The notes under the pieces were generated by a model. It saw only the letters and a program-made list of their open reading frames with translations, made no database searches and was not told the DNA's origin. DNA of 64,000 bases from Mycobacterium basiliense (lineage in GTDB: Bacteria; Actinomycetota; Actinomycetes; Mycobacteriales; Mycobacteriaceae): the NCBI RefSeq assembly GCF_900292015.1, contig NZ_LR130759.1, positions 3,906,001 through 3,970,000 of the forward strand. Reading direction: 5' to 3'. Shown here one piece after another: positions 59,219 through 64,000 of the stretch. The position numbers and the translations under genes were made by a program. Within the stretch, counting starts at the first letter, position 1. Every line of letters starts with the position of its first letter.

Positions 59219-59410
59219 TCAGTCCACTATCCGCAGCGCGGCCTTAGGACACTGCTCAACCGCCGCGCGCACGTCGATCTCGCGGTCCGGCGGGACCCGG
59301 CATTCGGCGATCTGGACCACGTCCTGGTCACCAAGTTCGAAGATGTCGGGGGCCAGCGATTCGCAAAATCCGTTGGCCTCACACATGTTTTTGTCGACAA
59401 TCACCCGCAT
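59219..59410 (-). CDS. [3Fe-4S] ferredoxin, P450 partner
   Basis: A 63-aa ferredoxin. Cluster ligands are Cys10, Cys16 and Cys54 (CEANGFC...QCPKAAL). The position of the usual second Cys of a 4Fe cluster is not Cys, so a 3Fe-4S cluster is expected. Such small ferredoxins are typical redox partners of actinobacterial P450s, and the P450 gene ends 8 bp away (convergent). It begins 16 bp after the CaiB gene stop, so it is read with that gene on the minus strand. Confidence 0.92.
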   Translation of the reverse strand: MRVIVDKNMCEANGFCESLAPDIFELGDQDVVQIAECRVPPDREIDVRAAVEQCPKAALRIVD

Positions 59411-59426
59411 CAGTTGCTCCCTGTCT

Positions 59427-61829
59427 TCATGCCCCCTTGGGACGGGTCCCGATCACCCCGGTTGCCGCCAGCCGGGCGAGCTCTTCATCGGATAGCCCAC
59501 ACCTTTCACGCAGTACCTCTGCATTGTGCTCGCCAAGCAGCGGCGGCGGCCGGCGCAACCATTCATGCTGGCCGGCCAATCGAGCGAACGGCGGCGTGGG
59601 ATAGCGGGCGGCACCGGCCCGCGGATGCACCAGCGACTCGAAGAATCCCCGTTCGCGCAGTTGAGGATTCTCGGTCACCAACGACGGCGATACCACTGGC
59701 CCGGCTGGAATGCCGGCATCGGCGAGCGCTTCAAGCACCGATGCCAGCGGCTGACCGGCGAACCAATTGCGCAACCAGCAGTCAATCTCGTCGGCCCGTT
59801 CTCGCCGCCCTTCGATGGTCGACAACCCGTCATCACACCAGGACGGCCGGCCCATCAGCCCCACCAGCGCCGACCACTGCCGATCGTCACACACGCTGAT
59901 CGCAATCCAATTATCGCCGTCGCCAGCACACCGATAGAGATTCTGTAGCGCACCACCGTGGCCACGATTACCCCTGCGGTCCAGCGTGATTGCGTAAACC
60001 TCGAATTCGATCGGCTGTATTGCGGTGGTGTTCAGCACGCTTTCGACCATCGGCAGCTCCACCTGCTGACCTACCCCGGTGCGACGGGCGAAGTGCAACG
60101 CGGCCAACACCGCGAATGCGGCGTGCACACCCGCCAGCGGATCACATGCCCCGCGCGGCGTTACCGGCGGGTCCTCCGGCAGCCCGGTCACCCAGGTAAG
60201 ACCACCGATCTGCTCCATGGTCGGCGCGAATCCGACCCGATCGCGCCACGGACCTTCCAACCCGAAGGCCGGCATTCGTGCGACGACGAGTTCGGGATTC
60301 ACCTCGAGCAACTTCGCGGCGGTGAGCCCGAAGTGGTCCATCACCCGCGGCGAGAAGTTCTCGATCACCACGTCCGACCCAGCCGCCAGCGAAAGGAACA
60401 GCTTACGTCCCTCGGGCGAGCCTAAATCCAGTGTCACCGAACGCTTGTTGGTGTTCATCGCGTGGAATACCCAGCCGTATTCCCACCAGTCGTCCACGTC
60501 GGTGCGCATGCCGCCCGAGTATCGAATGCCATCGGGACGTTGGATCGATTCGATCTTGACGACGTCGGCGCCGAAGGCGGCCAGCAGGTGGGTGGCGGCC
60601 GGCCCGGCCCAGAACGCGGTCAAATCTACAATCCGAACGCCCTCCAGCGGCAGACCCGCCGGAGCCGGGAACGGCTCTGGTTCGGCCCCGCGCCCCGCCG
60701 GCGTGTCGTTGTCGGCGCCGATCCGAGTGGTGACTCCCACCGAAGCCGGCGCACACCGCGACATCAACCACGGTGGGCGCGGTTGGTGAAAGCCGGCGGG
60801 GTTGTCGATGAACACCCCGCGCTGCACCATGTAGTCCATGCCGCCGATGCTGGCGCCGTTACCCAACGCCGCGATCGGTAGCCGGAACAATTGTCCCAGC
60901 GCGACGATCTCCTCGACGGTCCGCTCGGCAATCCAAGGACGGATCGATTCCCGGATCAGGTCGCGGTATTCCCATCGGCCAATCTGAAATCGCAGCTGGG
61001 GAATGTCTTCCAGCTGCGGGCATTCGACCATCGCGGTGAAGTCGAGCCACTGCTGGCCGGTGACCATGGTGATCCCGACGTAGCCATCCTTGGCGGGTTC
61101 GATCGAGGGCACTTCCAGGGTGCGACGGACCGGCGGCACCTGCAGCAGCTGTGAATGTAGCCATTCGCTGCTTTGCATCAACGCCATCGCCTCGAGCATG
61201 GATAGATCAAGATGCTCGCCAGCACCGCCCTGTTCCACGCGGTGACGCACGGCCAGCACACCGAAGGCGGCGAACACACCACCCATGTACTCCCCCACGT
61301 CCCCGCCGATGGAGATGGGCGGCCCGGCGGGATCACCGCGAAACCCGGGCGAACCCGCCCACGCCTGCAGGGTGAACTCACTGGCGGCACGATCGGCAAA
61401 TGGACCATGCCAGCCGAAGTCCGAAATGGTGACCACGACCGCGCGCGGCGATGCGGCCAGTAGTTGGCGGGGTTCGATACCCACCTCCGCCGCTTGTGAC
61501 CGGCCGCCGGTAACGATTAGCACGTCGGCGGCGGCGAGTTCGGCCCGATACCGCTCGGAATCCGGAGTCAGCGTCAGACTTTGCTTGCCCGCGTTGAGAT
61601 AGCAGTACAGCGGCGCTGCGGGCGCGCCCTCGGGCGGCGGTGAACAGCTCGCCGAGTACCGCCGCAACGGATCCCCTTGCGGCGGTTCGATTTTACGTAC
61701 CTGAGCGCCAGCATCAACGAGCAACTTGGCGCAGTAACTGCCGGCTATGCGGTCACTGATCTCGACCACACGCAACTGTTCGATCGGGGTTGGCCGCCGG
61801 TCAGAACCATGACTCACGCTGCCGAGCAT
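59427..61829 (-). CDS. Tandem (two-domain) CaiB/BaiF family III CoA-transferase
   Basis: An 800-aa protein with two full CaiB/BaiF-like domains. Domain 1 (about residues 15-370) has RVVEISDRIAGSYCAKLLVDAGAQV and FGWHGPFADRAASEF. Domain 2 (about 400-790) has GVRIVDLTAFWAGPAATHLL, GADVVKIES, VIENFSPRVMDHFG and DPLAGVHAAFAVLAAL. The two halves probably fold as the intertwined dimer in one chain. Family members move CoA between acids, so it could replace the broken acyl-CoA synthetase as activation route. ATG 61829 is preferred over upstream frame overlapping the divergent regulator promoter. Confidence 0.88.
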   Translation of the reverse strand: MLGSVSHGSDRRPTPIEQLRVVEISDRIAGSYCAKLLVDAGAQVRKIEPPQGDPLRRYSASCSPPPEGAPAAPLYCYLNAGKQSLTLTPDSERYRAELAAADVLIVTGGRSQAAEVGIEPRQLLAASPRAVVVTISDFGWHGPFADRAASEFTLQAWAGSPGFRGDPAGPPISIGGDVGEYMGGVFAAFGVLAVRHRVEQGGAGEHLDLSMLEAMALMQSSEWLHSQLLQVPPVRRTLEVPSIEPAKDGYVGITMVTGQQWLDFTAMVECPQLEDIPQLRFQIGRWEYRDLIRESIRPWIAERTVEEIVALGQLFRLPIAALGNGASIGGMDYMVQRGVFIDNPAGFHQPRPPWLMSRCAPASVGVTTRIGADNDTPAGRGAEPEPFPAPAGLPLEGVRIVDLTAFWAGPAATHLLAAFGADVVKIESIQRPDGIRYSGGMRTDVDDWWEYGWVFHAMNTNKRSVTLDLGSPEGRKLFLSLAAGSDVVIENFSPRVMDHFGLTAAKLLEVNPELVVARMPAFGLEGPWRDRVGFAPTMEQIGGLTWVTGLPEDPPVTPRGACDPLAGVHAAFAVLAALHFARRTGVGQQVELPMVESVLNTTAIQPIEFEVYAITLDRRGNRGHGGALQNLYRCAGDGDNWIAISVCDDRQWSALVGLMGRPSWCDDGLSTIEGRRERADEIDCWLRNWFAGQPLASVLEALADAGIPAGPVVSPSLVTENPQLRERGFFESLVHPRAGAARYPTPPFARLAGQHEWLRRPPPLLGEHNAEVLRERCGLSDEELARLAATGVIGTRPKGA

Positions 61830-61841
61830 AGTTCTATCTAT

Positions 61842-61861
61842 GCCATTACTGCTAAGATAGC
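61842..61861. promoter_or_regulatory. Island operator 3 (GCCAT-N10-ATAGC)
   Basis: An inverted repeat with one mismatch to GCTAT-N10-ATAGC, 13 bp upstream of the CaiB start and 67 bp before the FadR-type gene. Read on the minus strand it shares TTAGCTAT-TTAGCA with site 1. This suggests the adjacent regulator binds here and controls itself. Confidence 0.6.
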
Positions 61862-61928
61862 TAAGCAAATCGAGTTCGCGGGCCCCAGCCACCGCGGCTC
61901 TCCCCTGTTGCCTGTATGCGAGGACCGG

Positions 61929-62750
61929 ATGACCGCCCTGGGAGTTGGCCCCGATGCCCGACGCAGGTTGTCGGCGCCGAGGATCGCCGAAATCGTAGCC
62001 GATGAGTTGCGCCGGCAGATTATCGACGGCGAACTCGCCGACGGCGATTTGCTGCCGCGGCAAGAATTGCTGGTCGAACAGTTCAACGTCAGTCTGGTGT
62101 CACTACGCGAGGCGTTGCGGATCTTGGAGACCGAAGGATTGGTGTCGGTCCGGCGCGGCAACCGTGGCGGCGCCGTCGTGCACGCGCCCGCCAAGACCAG
62201 CGCCGCCTACATGCTCGGCCTGCTGTTGCAAAGCGAGTCGGTTGCCGTCAGCGATTTGGGAACCGCGCTACAGGAACTCGAGCCCGCCTGTGCCGCCTTG
62301 GCGGCCCAGCGTCCCGACCGCGCCGACACCTTGGTGCCCGAGCTCAAGCGGATCAACGACGCCATGGCCGAGAACCTCGATGACGGTCGCATGTTCACCG
62401 AAATCGGGCGCCAATTCCACGATCTCATCGTCCGTGGGTGCGGGAACCACACGATTATCGCGGTTGTCGGCACGTTGGAGACGCTGTGGACCAGCCACGA
62501 ACAACAATGGGCCGACGAGAACGCGGCTCGTGGCACCTACCCGTCGCTGGCCAAGCGCCGCGCGGTGCTCACCACACACATCAAGCTGGCCGAGACGATT
62601 GCCGACGGCGACGTCGACCGGGCCCGGCGCATCGCCGGCCGCCATCTCGCCGATACCCAGACCTATGTCCTGTCGGGTCGAGCCGAACAACGGATCCATG
62701 CGCTTTCGCCCCAGGCGTTGTCACGCCAGCGCGACATGCGCCGTCCCTGA
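61929..62750 (+). CDS. GntR-family regulator, FadR subgroup
   Basis: A 273-aa regulator. The winged HTH (about 15-85) contains IAEIVADELRRQIIDGELADG, QFNVSLVSLREALRILETEG and VRRGNRGGAVV. A C-terminal FCD domain (about 100-240) has metal-ligand-like ELEPACAAL, FTEIGRQFHDLIVRGCGNH and HIKLAETIADGD. FCD regulators usually bind organic acids or acyl-CoA. It is the only regulator in the island and lies beside one of the three repeated palindromes, so it is the likely regulator of this pathway. ATG 61929 fits the conserved N-terminus. Confidence 0.88.
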   Translation: MTALGVGPDARRRLSAPRIAEIVADELRRQIIDGELADGDLLPRQELLVEQFNVSLVSLREALRILETEGLVSVRRGNRGGAVVHAPAKTSAAYMLGLLLQSESVAVSDLGTALQELEPACAALAAQRPDRADTLVPELKRINDAMAENLDDGRMFTEIGRQFHDLIVRGCGNHTIIAVVGTLETLWTSHEQQWADENAARGTYPSLAKRRAVLTTHIKLAETIADGDVDRARRIAGRHLADTQTYVLSGRAEQRIHALSPQALSRQRDMRRP

Positions 62751-62764
62751 ATCGACCGAAGCTC

Positions 62765-63493
62765 TTGCGAACCGCGTTGGTCACCGGCGGTAGCGGTGGA
62801 ATTGGAAAGGCCTGCGCCGGCAAGCTCTGTGAGCTCGACTATGACGTGGTACTCGTGGCACGACGCGAAGAACCACTGCGCGAGGCTGCCGCACGGCTGG
62901 GCGCCCGATACATGGTCGCCGATGTAGCTGATCCAATTGGATTCTCCACGGCGATGAGCCAGCTCGACAGAATCGACCTTGTCGTCCACGCGGCCGGAGC
63001 GCTGGGCGGAACCTACGCTCGCAAGCAGACATTCGAGCAGTGGCGCGCGATCATCTCGGCCAATCTCGACTCCTGTTTTGTGGTGACCTCCGCGGTGCTA
63101 CCACGAATGGGTGCGGGTTCGCGGCTGGTGTTCATTTCGTCCTCGGCGGCACACGAACCGATGCCGGCCCGCACCGCATACTCGGCCGCAAAAGCCGGCA
63201 TGAACGCGTTCGCCCGCGCACTGGCGCTCGAAGTCGACCGGGACGGTATCAACGTTCACGTTGTCACGCCGGGTCCCGTGGAAACCGATATGCTGCAGAA
63301 GGTTCCCTTCGAAATGTTTGCCATCAAGGTCTCCGACGTCGCCGCCACGGTCGCCTGGCTCGACACCGTCGACCCAGCTGTCGATTTGCCCGAGATCCGG
63401 CTCAGCGCCGTCGAGCGGGGCCCTTTCTCGCGCCCTGCCGTGGTACCCGACGAAGCGCGCCGGCGCTCAATCAAGGATCCGGGAAGGCCTTGA
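62765..63493 (+). CDS. Short-chain dehydrogenase/reductase
   Basis: A 242-aa SDR, if the TTG at 62765 is the start (LRTALVTGGSGGIGKA), which matches the usual distance to the cofactor loop TGGSGGIG. NAG-type HAAGALGG, active Ser in FISSSAAHE and YSAAK (Tyr/Lys) are present, with TPGPVETDML after. No ATG is near, and the frame above overlaps the regulator, whose stop is 14 bp before. It probably oxidises a hydroxy-acyl or alcohol intermediate of the island pathway. It converges with the next gene, overlapping by 23 bp. Confidence 0.82.
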   Translation: MRTALVTGGSGGIGKACAGKLCELDYDVVLVARREEPLREAAARLGARYMVADVADPIGFSTAMSQLDRIDLVVHAAGALGGTYARKQTFEQWRAIISANLDSCFVVTSAVLPRMGAGSRLVFISSSAAHEPMPARTAYSAAKAGMNAFARALALEVDRDGINVHVVTPGPVETDMLQKVPFEMFAIKVSDVAATVAWLDTVDPAVDLPEIRLSAVERGPFSRPAVVPDEARRRSIKDPGRP

Positions 63494-64000
63494 TCACCGA
63501 CTCGCCGAACTCGGTCAGGGTATCCGCAGCGGCGAAATCGGCGAACCAAATATAGAAGCGCTCGACACGCTGTGTAGCTAAGGCGGCGAAGTGCCCAATC
63601 AACGCGTCGGCATCGCCGCAGACGAGCCCGGGTCCCAGGTAACCGAACCTTCGGGTGCTGACCGCACGCACAACGCTCGGATCGCGGCCGGCACCGACAA
63701 AGCCCACCATCTGCTGAACCGATATCCGGGCCGATCCCGCTTCCTGGGCCAGCCTGGAGAACCGACCGATGTGGTTGGCCGGCAGATTCCACCAATCCGC
63801 GTATTTACGAACCAATTCCATGATCCGACGTGCACTGCCACCCACCACCAACGGTATGGGATGCCGTGCTGTGGGCAATTGGCCATTCCCGCTATCGCTC
63901 CAGTATTGCCGGATCAACGCCAGATGCCGGTCGAGTTGCTCGACTCGAGCCAGCGGATCGTGTAGACCCACATCGAATCTGGCGAACTCCGCCGGCCACG
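63471..64000 (-). CDS. LLM-class (F420- or flavin-dependent) oxidoreductase, partial
   Basis: The C-terminal 176 codons of a luciferase-like monooxygenase-family enzyme; the gene extends past the window end. Visible family parts are PLARVEQLDRHLALIRQYW, PIPLVVGGSARRIMELVRKYADWWNL (the usual GGGG/KxADxW region) and YLGPGLVCGDADALIGHFAAL. Mycobacterial members often use F420. Catalytic residues lie outside the window. It probably belongs to the catabolic island. Confidence 0.82.
   Translation of the reverse strand, partial: WPAEFARFDVGLHDPLARVEQLDRHLALIRQYWSDSGNGQLPTARHPIPLVVGGSARRIMELVRKYADWWNLPANHIGRFSRLAQEAGSARISVQQMVGFVGAGRDPSVVRAVSTRRFGYLGPGLVCGDADALIGHFAALATQRVERFYIWFADFAAADTLTEFGESVIKAFPDP

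Overview
The window is chromosomal DNA of a slow-growing Mycobacterium related to, but not part of, the M. tuberculosis complex. It is GC-rich and carries mycobacterium-specific genes: FAS-I with AcpS, an LdtMt2-type L,D-transpeptidase lipoprotein, the mycolate reductase CmrA, a 13E12-family HNH protein, a WS/DGAT enzyme and a cutinase. From memory of the H37Rv map, the backbone runs in the order Rv2484c-lipQ, bkdCBA-citE-Rv2499c-fadE19-accA1-accD1-scoB-scoA-fadD35-bkaR, Rv2507 to orn, tRNA-His, lppS, tRNA-Lys, Rv2520c-bcp-Rv2522c, acpS-fas-Rv2525c. Several blocks in the window are not part of that order.

Layout. 1-3000: lipid and ester enzymes on the minus strand. 3166-6349: tRNA-Arg(UCU) and a small decayed island. 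The island is bounded by the tRNA 3' end and a second copy of it at 6312-6349, and holds an IS3-family remnant, a MobF-relaxase fragment and an intact Fic-domain gene. 6350-11196: accessory genes, namely a small secreted protein, a divergent cis-prenyltransferase, a cutinase and a 13E12 protein. 11193-24910: a branched-chain keto-acid and leucine catabolic block, with the TetR regulator BkaR divergent from it. Two inverted repeats of identical geometry (AGTTA-N8-TAACT) lie before scoA and between fadD35 and bkaR. 25045-30650: an MmpS-like protein, an MFS permease, five perfect 55-bp tandem repeats in the promoter region shared with cmrA, a HerA-like ATPase and oligoribonuclease. 30702-37957: two tRNAs, LdtMt2, a TetR/acyltransferase pair around a perfect palindrome, Bcp, an M20 peptidase and a two-component system. 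38005-50722: a polytopic membrane protein, acpS-fas and a Tat-exported glycoside-hydrolase-like protein.

50901-64000 is a catabolic island for a hydrophobic, probably isoprenoid- or steroid-like substrate. It contains a Rieske oxygenase of KshA type, a cytochrome P450 with its 3Fe-4S ferredoxin, an aldehyde dehydrogenase, a two-part MaoC hydratase, a SnoaL-like protein, a CrtC/AttH-like protein, a tandem CaiB CoA-transferase, an SDR, an LLM-family oxidoreductase and a FadR-type regulator. Each of its three divergent intergenic regions carries a GCTAT-N10-ATAGC-like inverted repeat, which I propose is the operator of the FadR-type regulator. Its acyl-CoA synthetase gene is broken by several frameshifts and lacks its 5' half, and a second Rieske gene is truncated, so the pathway looks partly decayed. 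This regulon is the best candidate here for an undescribed system.
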